Shown: piece after piece, positions 50,161 through 60,893 of the stretch
How the letters are laid out: every line of letters starts with the position of its first letter
Numbering within the stretch: position 1 is the first letter of the stretch
Source of the DNA: Brachynemurus nebulosus
Lineage: Eukaryota; Arthropoda; Insecta; Neuroptera; Myrmeleontidae
Length of the DNA: 64,000 nucleotides
Direction: 5' to 3'
NCBI GenBank assembly: GCA_035578155.1
Contig: JAPWDM010000001.1
Span: forward strand, 172,818,395-172,882,394
Position numbers and translations under genes: made by a program
The notes under the pieces: generated by a model
Told to the model about the DNA's origin: nothing
What the model saw: only the letters and a program-made list of their open reading frames with translations
Databases searched by the model: none

Positions 50161-51240
50161 CTAACTACTAGTATGACTAGAATGACTTCTTTTATGTGCC
50201 CTCAAACTGCTTGCCTGAGTAAATGTTTTAGAACATATTCCACATGCAAATGGTTTTTCGCCTGTATGCACTCTTTCATGCTCTCTCAAATTAGATGACT
50301 GAGAAAAGCTTTTAAAACATATATCACACATGTATGGCTTTTCACCGGTATGTATTCGTTCATGTTTGTTCAAAGTGCATGCTTGAGAAAATGCCTTAAA
50401 ACATACTCCACACGTAAATGGTTTTTCACCAGTATGTTGTCTTTCATGTGCCTTTAGATACGCAGACTTCAAAAATGTTTTAAAACATATATCACATCTG
50501 AATGGTCTTTCGTTAATATGAATTAAATAATGGCGTTTCAAGCAGGTGAACGTAGAAAACATTTTAGAACACGTTTCACACTTGAACGACTTATCTCTGG
50601 TATGTGTCTTTTCATGTTCTTTTAAATACCTTAAAACACAAAATGTTTTAAAACATGTAGCACATTTGAATTGCTTCTCAGCAGTATGTATTACTTTATG
50701 TATCCTCAAACTGCTTTTCTGAGAAAATGCTTTAGAACATATTCCACATACAAATGGTTTTTCGCCAATATGTATTTTCATATGTTCCCTCAAAGTGTTT
50801 GACGTAGAAAGTATTTTAGAACATATATCACATTTGAAAATCTTTTTATTTTTATTATTCTTTGAAGTGACTAGCTTAATTAAAGTCTCAGAACTTGTAT
50901 CATTCTTCACTGGACCAGACTGCTCACACAAATTTTCGGATGCGTTTAATTCGACAGAATTTTCACAACTTTTAGCACTTTGTACGCTAGTGTCACTTAA
51001 CGTATAATTTTCGTCGTTTTCTATTTTAATTTCGGTGTTTAAACTTGTCAAATCTGATAAATCAGGAAATTTTTCCAAATCCAGTTTGATTTCATTTTGA
51101 TTTAAACAATCCGATAATTCCGTTTTTATTATTACATTTGAAAATTGATAGTTTACACTTTCTAAATTTTCCTCATTTTCTATTTTAATAGTAGATGTAT
51201 TAATCATTGGTACAGACTTTTTATCCTCTTGATTTTCCAT
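50161..51240 (-). CDS. C2H2 zinc-finger protein ZNF4, 8 fingers
   Basis: 359 residues from the Met of MENQEDKKSVPM (an in-frame Met lies four codons upstream). N-terminal region as in ZNF3, with both IKIE motifs kept. Array is A-E-F-G-H-I-J-K: modules B, C and D are missing as one clean block relative to ZNF3. Linker F-G is THTRDKSF, without the three-residue extension seen in ZNF3, 5 and 6. All Cys and His ligands of the eight fingers are present. Likely nuclear DNA-binding regulator with a shorter recognition site than its paralogues. Confidence 0.92.
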   Translation of the reverse strand: MENQEDKKSVPMINTSTIKIENEENLESVNYQFSNVIIKTELSDCLNQNEIKLDLEKFPDLSDLTSLNTEIKIENDENYTLSDTSVQSAKSCENSVELNASENLCEQSGPVKNDTSSETLIKLVTSKNNKNKKIFKCDICSKILSTSNTLREHMKIHIGEKPFVCGICSKAFSQKSSLRIHKVIHTAEKQFKCATCFKTFCVLRYLKEHEKTHTRDKSFKCETCSKMFSTFTCLKRHYLIHINERPFRCDICFKTFLKSAYLKAHERQHTGEKPFTCGVCFKAFSQACTLNKHERIHTGEKPYMCDICFKSFSQSSNLREHERVHTGEKPFACGICSKTFTQASSLRAHKRSHSSHTSS

Positions 51241-51335
51241 TTTCTTTATCAAATACTTAAATACAAAGATTTCAACGATAGGTATTTAGGGTTAGTAGTT
51301 GACAGTTGTACGGTAGTTTAACATGCATTTTAAAG

Positions 51336-51503
51336 GAGTCTCCACATTTTCGCCGAGGTTGGACGAGGTTCCTCGTCGAGTTCCTCGCTGAGGTTGGCTC
51401 AGCCATATGAATAGCATTAAAATACCATCCGCGAGACACAACAAAATGACCCTCTACATTCTCGTTTCGTCCAACCTCGGTGAGAATGTAGAGGGTCATT
51501 TAT
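51336..51503. mobile_element. Short 'cattctcgc' MITE upstream of ZNF4
   Basis: Left tccacattttcgccgaggtt and right aacctcggtgagaatgtaga; the right end is itself a ~19-bp hairpin (aatgaccctctacattctc and complement, 51443-51500). Same family as 10017-10365. It breaks the conserved block just upstream of ZNF4 (tagttgacagttgtac). Confidence 0.7.
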
Positions 51504-51762
51504 GGCAAAAATTGTTTTTATTGTCTATTTTACTCAGATCTTTCTTATTATCAATTTCTGCCAAACGATGGAATCATATAAAAATTCCTGATATAAACTC
51601 CCTAGCTATGAAGTATTCGATCAAAAGATTCCCTTAGTAGAGACAAAGTACTCCTTCAAAAGAATTCGAATACCATGTGAAGTATTCAGATATATTAATA
51701 CTTCTTGTGTATTCGAATACGTATTCGATTCTCTCATCACTGGCACAGTATATATAGACTAT

Positions 51763-52330
51763 AGGGTTTCCGATCTCTGGCCAAAAAATCGATCTTGTGA
51801 ATCGATTCGAATCGTCAAACCAAAGATCGATGCAAGAGAAAATCGGCTTACAAAAGATCGATCTGACGAAAATCGATTCAATTTTTGTACTTACAAAAAA
51901 TGAAATAAATACAGAAAATAAAAAAAAAAGTTTTAATGAAGTTTCTTATTAGGTAATCAAAAATTTCAATTTCTTTTGAAGACGAACTGCTGAATTTGAA
52001 TTTAATATAAATAAAGTGGTTTCCACTATGCGTTAAAAGTGTCACACGAATCCAAAATTTGACTCAATCTTCTATAAATGAATCATAAAGGTGGTAAAAT
52101 CATTTGACAACATAAATAGTTAAAATATATTCTACAATAATTTTGAAAAAAACCATCATATTTTTACTAAAAATATTCTAATTTAAATTCGAAAAAAATC
52201 GATCTCCGATCCCGTAAATTTTTCACGATCTCTGTATCGATATCGTTTCCAAAGAATCGATTTGACAAATCGAAGATCGGCTCTCCAAAAATCGTATTTC
52301 GATAAAATCGAATCGAGATCGGAAACCCTA
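51763..52330. mobile_element. TIR element with aatcgatt-rich ends, hAT-like
   Basis: Ends AGGGTTTCCGATCTC and exact complement GAGATCGGAAACCCT. Subterminal aatcgatt motifs resemble the hAT MITE at 41030-41729. An exact target duplication was not found; flanks read ...gactat and agtataaa.... No transposase. Confidence 0.7.
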
Positions 52331-53160
52331 GTATAAACCGTACAAACGGTATTAACCTGCCCACGAAATGATTCACAAATCATTCTTAAAATAAACCTAT
52401 TGGTATTTAGCAAAAACAAAAAAGAAAGAAAACATGTATACGTAATTTATTAACATATAATATATTGTAATATTATAATGTATATTAAGCAATATACGAT
52501 GTACATAATATAAAAATACAATATACAATACAATACAATACTTATACAATATTTTACAATTAAATTGTAAATTGTTAAATTGCCGCTGTAACTAATATAC
52601 TAGATGGCGTTGATGTACTTGAATAAAATAGAGTCGGGACATGAGTTTTTAATAGTTCGCTATTTTTCATCAAAGATTCATCTAAAATAAATTGGAATTA
52701 AATTAAATATTTAAAATTTTTTTGAATTTGAATTTGAATTTAATTGAACCTAGGAAGATTAATTAAATTTAAAAAATTTAATTGTTCGTTAACACATAAC
52801 TTGGTGACGATACTTTTGTACTCAATCATATGATAATTAATTCTGACATCTATTTGATGAAAAATGCTCACATGTCCCAACTCTATTTGGTATGCCCCAA
52901 ATACCATTAGCGACCCGTAGCGAACTGAGACATTAAAAATTTGTCCTTGAAAACAAGTGGTAGGGACATGCCCTATCTCCTATTGTTAATAAATGTCCTA
53001 CCCCCTCCGCCCGATTTTTTGAATCGTTTCTTCTGAATAATGCCATACGAGAAACAGCTATTGTTGCTAAGGTAAAAGATTAATATAAATATAATATATT
53101 AGAAACAAAACTGCGTCAATTTGTAGGTATTTACGTAATCAGTTGTTTTTATGGAATAAA
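52331..53160. repeat. Duplicated noncoding block of the ZNF5 unit, with an insertion
   Basis: 52331-52570 and 52971-53160 match the ZNF4 and ZNF6 units. 52571-52970 is foreign to them; its parts taaaatagagtcgggacatg and catgtcccaactctatttgg are inverted, so it is probably another TIR element whose ends I could not fix. Confidence 0.6.
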
Positions 53161-53179
53161 CAATCAGAATGTATTCTTT

Positions 53180-53296
53180 TATGTCTTAAAGCTCCACACA
53201 TATAAATGGCTTTTCCCTGATGAATGTGTTCCTTCATGTAGCTGTAAACTACTGAACCGAAAAGATACTTCAAAACATGTGCCATATTTTACACTT
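53180..53296 (-). pseudogene. Decayed finger directly after the ZNF5 stop
   Basis: Reads YGTCFEVSFRFSSLQLHEGTH, the same lost finger as after ZNF4 and ZNF6, then a frameshift near SSGKS and relics of another finger. Confidence 0.8.
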
Positions 53297-54553
53297 CTAG
53301 CTACTAGTATGACTAGAATGACTTCTTTTATGTGTCCTCAAACTGCTTGCTTGAGAAAATGTTTTAGAACATATACCACATGCAAAAGGCTTTTCGCCTG
53401 TATGCACTCTTTTATGGTCTCTCAAATTAGATGACTGAGAAAAGCTTTTAAAACATATATCACACATGTATGGCTTTTCACCGGTATGTGTTCGTTCATG
53501 GTTCTTCAAAGTACTTTGCTGAGAAAATGTCTTAAAACATACTCCACACGTAAATGGCTTTTCGCCAGTATGTTGTCGTTCATGTTCCTTTAGATAAGCA
53601 GATTTCAAAAATGTTTTAAAACATATATCACATCTAAATCGTTTTTCGTTAGTATGAATTAAACAATGGCTCTTCAAACAGCTTAACGTAGTAAACGTTT
53701 TAGAACACGTTTCACACTTAAACGGCTTATCACCAGTACCACCAGTATGTGTTTTTTCATGTTCTTTTAAATAGCTCAAAACATAAAATGTTTTAAAGCA
53801 TATAGCACATTTGAATTGCTTCTCACCAGTATGTATTATTTTGTGAACCCTCAAACTGCTGTTATGGGAAAATGCTTTAGAACATATTCCACATACAAAT
53901 GGCTTTTCACCAGTATGAATTCGTTCATGATTCTTCAAAGTGCTTTGCTGAGAAAATGTCTTAAAACATACTTCACACCTAAATCGCTTTTCGCCAGTGT
54001 GTACTATTTCATGTTTCTTCAAATAGGACGACTGAGCAAACTGTCTAAAACATACTCCACACACAAATGGTTTTTCGCCAGTATGTATTTTCATATGTTC
54101 CCTCAAAGTGTTCGGCGTAGAAAGTATTTTAGAACATATATCACATTTGAAAATCTTTTTACGTTTATTATTCTTTGAAGTGACTTGCTTAATTAAAGTC
54201 TCAGAAGTTGTATCATTCTCCACTGGACCAGACTGCTCACACACATTTTTGGATGTGTTTAATTCAACAGAATTTTCGCAACTTTTGGAACCTTGTACGC
54301 TGTTTTTACTTAACGTATAATTTTCGTCGTTTTCTATTTTAATTTCAGTGTTTAAAATTGTCAAGTCTAATAATTCAGGAAATTTTTCCAAATCCAGTTT
54401 GATTTCATTTTGATTTAAACAATCAGCTAATTCCGTTTTTGTTATTACATTTGGAAATTGATAGTCTAGACTTTCTAAATTTTCCTCATTTTCTATTTTA
54501 ATAGCAGATGTATCAATTATTGGTATAGACTTTTTATCCTCTTGATTTTCCAT
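53297..54553 (-). CDS. C2H2 zinc-finger protein ZNF5, 10 fingers
   Basis: 418 residues from the Met of MENQEDKKSIPI; an open frame continues 18 codons upstream. Acidic N-terminal region with both IKIE motifs, then a basic KNNKRKKIFK run just before the fingers that could act in nuclear import. Array is A-B-C-E-F-G-H-I-J-K (module D missing relative to ZNF3). Linker F-G is THTGGTGDKPF. All zinc ligands are kept. Likely nuclear DNA-binding regulator. Its close upstream region is interrupted by a TIR element beginning at 54649. Confidence 0.92.
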   Translation of the reverse strand: MENQEDKKSIPIIDTSAIKIENEENLESLDYQFPNVITKTELADCLNQNEIKLDLEKFPELLDLTILNTEIKIENDENYTLSKNSVQGSKSCENSVELNTSKNVCEQSGPVENDTTSETLIKQVTSKNNKRKKIFKCDICSKILSTPNTLREHMKIHTGEKPFVCGVCFRQFAQSSYLKKHEIVHTGEKRFRCEVCFKTFSQQSTLKNHERIHTGEKPFVCGICSKAFSHNSSLRVHKIIHTGEKQFKCAICFKTFYVLSYLKEHEKTHTGGTGDKPFKCETCSKTFTTLSCLKSHCLIHTNEKRFRCDICFKTFLKSAYLKEHERQHTGEKPFTCGVCFKTFSQQSTLKNHERTHTGEKPYMCDICFKSFSQSSNLRDHKRVHTGEKPFACGICSKTFSQASSLRTHKRSHSSHTSS

Positions 54554-54648
54554 TTTTTTTTTCAAATACTTAAATACCAAGCTTTGACATATTTTAACGA
54601 TAAGCAAGTAATTGACGTAGTTGACAGTTGTACGATTTGTTTACATTA

Positions 54649-55445
54649 CGGGGTTTACATTTACAAATAATTTGCTGGCCCCAACACAAAGTGGCGCGCC
54701 GGGCGCGCCAGTAAAAGCAAAATGAACTTGTAAACATCTACTGGTATGCAAGGTGGATCAGGCATGCAGATGAAAAAAGTTAGCAACTTTCTAACTTTTC
54801 TGGCGCCAATAATGATTCATGCGCCACTAAAGTGCCCTGTAAACGATCAAATTTGTTTGACAAATTTGTTTGTCAAACTTCACGTTTTCATCAAATAAGA
54901 GCTTAAACGATCAAACCAAAACTCAAACAAATTTGACAAATTTGCCCGTAGTTTGTCACACTAGTGATCCCCATAAAATAATTTTATTAGATAAAACTTG
55001 GCCAAACATAGAATAAATAATGAAAATTACGGAAAAAAGGTTGCTCGTACAGAGATTTGCAAAAATTTTGTCATATTTGCTATTCATTTCGGGGCAATTT
55101 AATAGAGCTTGTTTGACAAACACAACAAACACCGCCGCAAACCTTCAAACTTGTTGGTCAAACAAGTTGATCAATCAAGATTTTCATCAAACACGTCAAA
55201 CACGTAGATTGTTTGACAAACGTGTCAAACAAAGCTGCATACTATCAAATAATTTGACAAACACGTAAAATTTGACAAACAATTTGAACGTTTACAGGGC
55301 ACTTAAAATTAAAATATACAAATGTAAACAACGTAAACAATATAAACTTGTATTGGCGTCAGTATTATTTTAAAAATAATTGGATGTCATTTTTACGCGT
55401 TTATTCAAACTTTGGGTTGTGCTTGGGTTTGAATATCATTTTTAG
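54649..55445 (+). mobile_element. TIR element of the 'ctggcgcca' family, copy 2, interrupted
   Basis: Left end CGGGGTTTACATTTACAAAT. Collinear with the complement of 31148-31654, split by an insertion at 54831-55303, and continuing to about 55445, where homology stops before the far end. It lies ~100 bp upstream of the ZNF5 start. Confidence 0.75.
54831..55303. mobile_element. 473-bp PIF/Harbinger-like MITE with TAA duplication
   Basis: Ends AGTGCCCTGTAAACGATCAA and (complement) AGTGCCCTGTAAACGTTCAA, flanked by TAA (54828-54830 and 55304-55306). The related copy at 31148-31654 keeps the empty site (complement strand gccactaaaatta), which fixes the 3-bp duplication. A TAA duplication with terminal repeats is typical of PIF/Harbinger. 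No transposase. Interior is rich in tttgacaaa. Confidence 0.85.
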
Positions 55446-56464
55446 GTATTGGGATCTGTCGAATGGCGGTATGACATCTGGTGTTGGAAAATCAGACTAT
55501 TCTTAAAGTGCATTTGCTGAAATGTCATTATGAACTAAATTTTGTAAATCTGAAAGTACATACAATTGATTTGATTTTTCTCCAGTTATTTTATGACGTT
55601 TACTATTTAAATTTGACGTTTGTACTCTAAATTGTAATATTCATTAACTCGTTCACCCATTTTTTCATATTTTTACCACATTTTAACTGCTTTACAGATG
55701 TAAAATTTTCTATCCTTCAACAAAATCCCTTTGCTTTGGACTTGTGTCAACCCAAACACAAACAGTTCTAATAATTATCATTTTTTCTTAATCTAACACT
55801 GATTACTATATATCCTATATATAACTAATGTTAATGCACTTTTTCGTCAGCCATTTTTCTTAAGCTCCGCCTATTTGACAAACCCCAAAACTATATTTCA
55901 GATACAATTGATCGTCAAGCGATCTTATATTCGAAACAAATCAATCTTCCATTCTTTTCTAGAAACAAACTGCAAATTTAAAATCTAAGAATCGTAATAT
56001 GTTGATCAGTACATATTTTGGAAAATACACCTTCCAATGTGTGTGAATGGTCACACACGCAACTACATAAGACGTATTAAGATTCATTCATATCTACAGA
56101 TACGTATTGCACGTATCATGGCAGACACGACAAATATTGTTTAATGTTTTTCTTATAAACATAAACACATTCATACATACAGACAAACTGTGTCTGTGCG
56201 GTATATATGAATACATCCATAAGAAAAGCATTAAAAAATATTTGTCGTGTCTGCCACAACACGTGTCTGTAAATATGAATGGACCTTTAGCGGACAGAGC
56301 AACGTACAGTTTAAGCAATAATAGTCTTAACAATACATAACAATCGTCGTGCAGTCGGTGACCGACACCGAACAACTAAATCCCCTCAGCTGTAACAAGC
56401 CAACAAATGACTCCAAGCGATCTACACTTTTTTTAAATTTTAGTTTCCTTCTATTTATTCTATG
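55446..56464. other. Spacer between ZNF5 and the ZNF6 unit
   Basis: No gene. Holds the third family-conserved upstream block at 55893-55985 (cttatattcgaaacaaatca) and an inverted repeat at 56117-56259 (atcatggcagacacgacaaa pairing with tttgtcgtgtctgccacaac). Confidence 0.55.
55893..55985. repeat. Family-conserved ZNF upstream block (3 of 3)
   Basis: Partial match to 36003-36225 and 47083-47285. Separated from ZNF5 by the TIR insertions at 54649-55445. Confidence 0.65.
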
Positions 56465-56863
56465 GTATAAACGGTATTAACCTGCTCACGAAAGGATTTT
56501 TTTTCTTTGCGACCTTTTTCTTTGCTCGTCAGCTGTAAAAATACCGCCTTTTTTTCTTTTTTTACACAACCGGTGACCTTTTTTTTGCTCGTCAGTTGTA
56601 AAGATGCCGCCCTTAAAATTTTCCGCCCCGGGTAAATGCCCGGGTTGCCCTCCCTGGAGCGGGCCCTGTTGAAATAAACCTTAATTGCTAGTTAGCAAAA
56701 ACAAAAAAAATGAAAACACGTATTACGTAATTTATTAACATATTATAATATATTGTAATATAATGTATTAAGTAGACGATATACTATGTACATAATATAA
56801 AAATGTAATATACAATACAATACAATGCAATACTTATACAATATTTTCAATTAAATTGTGTAA
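56465..56863. repeat. Duplicated noncoding block of the ZNF6 unit, first part
   Basis: Matches 52331-52570 (tataaacggtattaacctgc, acgtaatttattaacatat, aatatattgtaatataatg). A pyrimidine-rich piece at ~56497-56673 ending gcgggccctg is absent from the ZNF5 unit and looks like a small hAT-type insertion. Confidence 0.65.
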
Positions 56864-57784
56864 CCCTAGAATCATACGTACACGTCAAAACGACGAACGA
56901 ACTTCTCTACCTGCTCCAATACTACAACTTGTCGGTACCTGCTTGCTGTGAGTTTCTGTTATCCAATTTATTTGTTGTTATAACACATAAGACATATTTA
57001 TTTTATTTATAGTCGTTGTCGTTTTGTTTGTATTGAAATAGTGTCCGTCAAAAGGACGTCGATGTATGATTACGCGATGTTTTTTTTTAAAGATTTTGTA
57101 CTTCAAATATAAAAGTTTTCCTAATTTTTCTAAAATTTATTAAAGATATGCATGTTATAATTAATTTATTCAATGATTATGATAATGTGAAAGATGATTA
57201 CAGCTGTTTGACTTATAGAGACGACATAATACTGAAGTTTTAATATATTGAATCGAAAACTAAAGAATGCGTTTCAAGTGACTTAATAAAAGATTAACAA
57301 TTTATTTTGTGGAAAATATTTTAATTTTTATTATTTTTTGAGATCTTATTCGAAAAATTACTAACAAGTTTTAGAAAATTTACAAATGTGCCTAATGGGG
57401 AAATAACTACGTATCTATAGGAATATTTATGACTGAGAAATTTCACATTCTGTAAAGTCACACATGTCCACTGACTCATAATAGTTCATAAATTAATTAT
57501 TTGAAACACATGTTTTATGATACAATTGATGTATTTGTCTATTTTTTAATTTTTATAATGAAAATATGCTTTGATAAAAAGATTAAAAAAATTAATAAAT
57601 ATTTACATTAAGAAATTTTTCCAAATCCAATTTTTTTAAATATTTTGTTCGCTTTTGTAGTATTGTTATATAAAAAAAATGTTTTTTGCAAATAAACTCT
57701 AAAACTCCGTAAAAAAAGTCCATCCGTCAAAACGACGTCGATGTATGATTAACGTTTCTCGTAGACCAACGTATGATTCTAGGG
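56864..57784. mobile_element. piggyBac-like MITE, 921 bp
   Basis: Ends CCCTAGAATCATACGT and exact complement; CCCTAGAA is the known start of piggyBac-type terminal repeats. Flanks are GTAA (56860-56863) and ATAA (57785-57788). The paralogous ZNF4 unit reads TTAA at the empty site (gtgtttaataatgaattg near 48874), so both copies of a TTAA duplication have mutated once. Subterminal gtcaaaacgacg (left) and cgtcaaaacgacg (right) occur near each end. No transposase. Confidence 0.82.
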
Positions 57785-58524
57785 ATAATAATGAATTGAT
57801 CAAAATACACTCTACGAGCTCTGAATAATACCGTTACCTTACCTCTTACTGTTAATACGTGTCCTATCCTCTCCGCTCGTGTTTTCGAATCGTTCCTTCT
57901 GAATAATGGCATACGAGAAACAACTACAGTACTTATTCTCAAATGGAAAGACGTCGGGACTGGGGAAGTGAATGTTTCCATTTGAGAATCACCAGTGTCG
58001 GCTGATATTTAATAATAAGGAAATACATAGAAATTACATATGTATAAAATAAATTTTTACATTTCAAATTACTTTATACGGTGAACATCCAATGGTACAT
58101 AATGACGTCAACGACTTATAGAATATGCAATATAAATAATGCGACGCAAAATGAAAATTGCTAAGTTTATTTTAAAAACGATCGAAAAACCCACTTTATA
58201 ACTGACTTGAACATTGGAAAAGATTCCAGAATATTCTATTCAAAAGCTAACAAAGATATCGAAGATCCATTTCACCATATAACTAGTCATCGAGAAAGAT
58301 TTCAGAACATTCTATTTGAAAATCTGCAATGGTATTAGAAAACCGACTTCACCATTTGATTAGCCATTCAAAACAAGGCTAAATAATAAAATTTGACAAA
58401 AGTTCTAGAATATATTACTCGTCAACTAGTAGCGATTTCAAAAAACCGATTGCACCATTGGATTGGTCACCAAAAAAGAGACAAAAAACCACATTTTGAC
58501 AAAAGTTCCAGAAAGTTCTAGTAA

Positions 58525-58738
58525 CAGGGCTGAGCGGGTTAGCAGGTTCTAGCACACACTACGTCGTCAAAAATATGCGGACATCTTGACCCAGGGCTGC
58601 CCACATTTTTGACACGGCAGTGTACCACAACATTAAGTACAGCACCGTGTCAAAAGTGTGGGCACACCTTGAGCCAAGGTCTCCCCATACTTTTGACGAC
58701 GTAGTGTGTGCTAAAAGTCGCTAACCGGCTCAACCCTG
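58525..58738. mobile_element. 214-bp foldback MITE
   Basis: Left CAGGGCTGAGCGGGTTAGCA and right tcgctaaccggctcaaccctg, then ctagcacacactacgtcgtc and its near complement. hAT-like CAGGG ends, but flanks (tctagtaa, ctactgcc) do not show an exact duplication. Confidence 0.75.
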
Positions 58739-58779
58739 CTACTGCCACGCAGGCGGATTCGCGGATAAATACTAGTATG

Positions 58780-59406
58780 TAGTGATGTGCCAAACTGTTT
58801 TTTTTTTTTTACGGAACAGTTCCGAAGCGAACAGTTCTGTAAAAAGAACAGTTCCAAAAGAACAGGTTTTAAAAGAAGTTTTATGTATACTCATACTTGT
58901 TCATTGAGCGAGAACTGTTCATGATACAAACAACAGTTTGTAGGACGACATCGTTCTAGTAATATGTTCAACTTGATATTTCACTTACAATTTTATTAGT
59001 GCCTAAAAATAATTTCGTTGATATTTACAAGAAATATAAAATTAATAATTGTCAAGCTGCAAATACAAAATAAATAATGAATCTCAAATTATAAATATCA
59101 GTTATCTATGTTTTATTCTAAATTCACACATTCATCAATTATTTAAAAAGTTACTTTTGGAGATAAATTGTTAATTCCATTTTTAATAAACCACATTAGT
59201 ATTTTTTTTTAAATAAAATATTTTTTGGACATATTTGGTTTTCAAACCACTTTTTTAGTCGTTTATTATTGTGTAAATCAAACAATGCTACTTTATTCGT
59301 TATATCCGTTAAAATTTAAAATAAAAATTTACCAACAAAGTTTATTGTAGTTCCAACAAAAGAACAGTTTCAAAAGAACAGTTCTGTTCTTTTTGGCACA
59401 TCACTA
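58780..59406. mobile_element. 627-bp hAT MITE
   Basis: Ends TAGTGATGTGCCAAA and (complement) TAGTGATGTGCCAAA, flanked by CTAGTATG and TTAGTATG (7 of 8). Subterminal gaacagtt motifs recur on both sides. No transposase. Confidence 0.8.
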
Positions 59407-59829
59407 TTAGTATGTATATATACATATTCTTTCAGAACTATTTGGACTATAAAAAGTTAGTTGATCCTTTTGTCCGGACCAATGTCCACACAAAATGGTA
59501 ACCTATTTCTCAAAAAGAAAGATAATTATTTCAGTCTGACACTACGTCATACAGTGTTTTAATACTAAAATATTGTTGTGGTTTATATTATTTCCACTTT
59601 TTTGTTAGTAAACATTTAAATTTCCAAATTACCACACCCTCTTAAATAAAAATATTTCAAGTAATAATTTAAGTTTGTGAGTTGCAATGACCACAGTAAA
59701 CTTTTGTGATACCGCCCGTGCTTAGTGCAACAGAGTACAGACACAGCCATTGAAGGGGAAGTGATGACGTAGCAGTGTTTAAGTGTGGTGTGGGTAGTTC
59801 GCGTTTCCATTTGAGAATAAGTACTGTAT

Positions 59830-60893
59830 TGCTGCTAAGGTAAAAGATTAATATACATACATTAGAAACAAAAATCCGTCAATTTGCATTTGCGCAAATA
59901 GTGTTCCGTACAATCAATTATTTTTACGAAATAAACAATCAAATTCTTTTATGTCTTCAAGCATATTCCACACATATGAAATGAATCTCAAGCTGGCAGC
60001 TCCAGCTAATTAATCGTGTAATTGTTGCTTCTTTAAAATTCAAAGTTATTCATGAAGATAATGTTGAAAGGATCAGCTCTGAATTTTTTTATAATTTTTG
60101 GGGTGGTTTTGGAAGAGGTTAGAAGCCCAGAGTTGTAAAAAGATAGCCACCGCTGGCTCTCTTTTGTTTATAATTAATCGTGTAATTGTTGCTTCTCTGA
60201 AATTCAAAGTTATTTGCGTAGAGAATGTCGAGAAGGTCATCTCTGATTTTTTTAAATAAATTTTGGGGTAGTTCTGGTAGAGGTTAGAGGCCCAGAGTTG
60301 CAAAAGATGGCCTCCGCTGGCTTTCTTTTGTTTACAAGTAATCGTGTAATTATTGCTTCTCTAAAATTCGAAGTTATTTACGTAGAGAATGCTGAAAGGA
60401 TCAGCTCTGAATTTTTTTATAATTTTTGGGGTGGTTTTGGTGGAGTTTAGAAGCTAAGAACTGTTTAAAAGAGCCTATAAACAGTTCTTGGCTTCTAAAC
60501 TCCACCAAAACTAACCCAAAAATTTAAAAAAAAAAATCAGAGATGATCTTCTCGACATTCTCTACGTAAATAACTTTGAATTTCAGAGAAGCAACAATTA
60601 CACGATTAATTATAAAAAAAAAATCTGGGCCTCTTTTTACAACTCTGGGCCTCTAACCTCTTCCAAAACCACCCCAAAAATTATAAAAAAATTCAGAGCT
60701 GATCCTTTCAACATTCTCTTCATGAATAACTTTGAATTTTAGAGAAGCAACAATCACACGATTAATTAGCTGGAGCTGCCAGCTTGAGATTCATACATAT
60801 GAATGGTTTTTCCCTAACATGTGTTCTTTCATGTTGCTGTAAACTACTGAACCGAAATGATACTTCAAAATATGCGCCATACTTGAATGACTT
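59830..60893 (-). pseudogene. Decayed fingers after ZNF6, split by a foldback element
   Basis: After the stop, the frame reads FKYGAYFEVSFRFSSLQQH then ERTHVREKPFIC; without the insertion at 59981-60794 it continues as CGICLKT and a stop. Both Cys of the first lost finger are Tyr, but the frame is open through the second Cys pair, so this copy decayed by substitution and then by transposon insertion. Confidence 0.8.
59981..60794. mobile_element. Foldback element with exact 9-bp duplication
   Basis: Ends ATGAATCTCAAGCTGGCAGC and exact complement, flanked by ACATATGAA on both sides (59972-59980 and 60795-60803). The left arm is built of about three ~165-bp direct units (landmarks aatcgtgtaattgttgcttc, gaggttagaagcccagag); the right arm is their complement around a short centre near 60470. 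A 9-bp duplication with long modular arms fits Foldback/Mutator-like elements. No transposase. Confidence 0.88.

Larger units (their letters stand above)
57927..59826. mobile_element. Tc1/mariner-like MITE with TA duplication, carrying two nested elements
   Basis: Ends CAGTACTTATTCTCAAATGG and exact complement, flanked by TA (57925-57926, 59827-59828). The ZNF4 unit supplies the empty site (aacagctattgttgctaagg), which confirms a single TA. Contains a small foldback (58525-58738) and a hAT MITE (58780-59406). No transposase. Confidence 0.82.
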
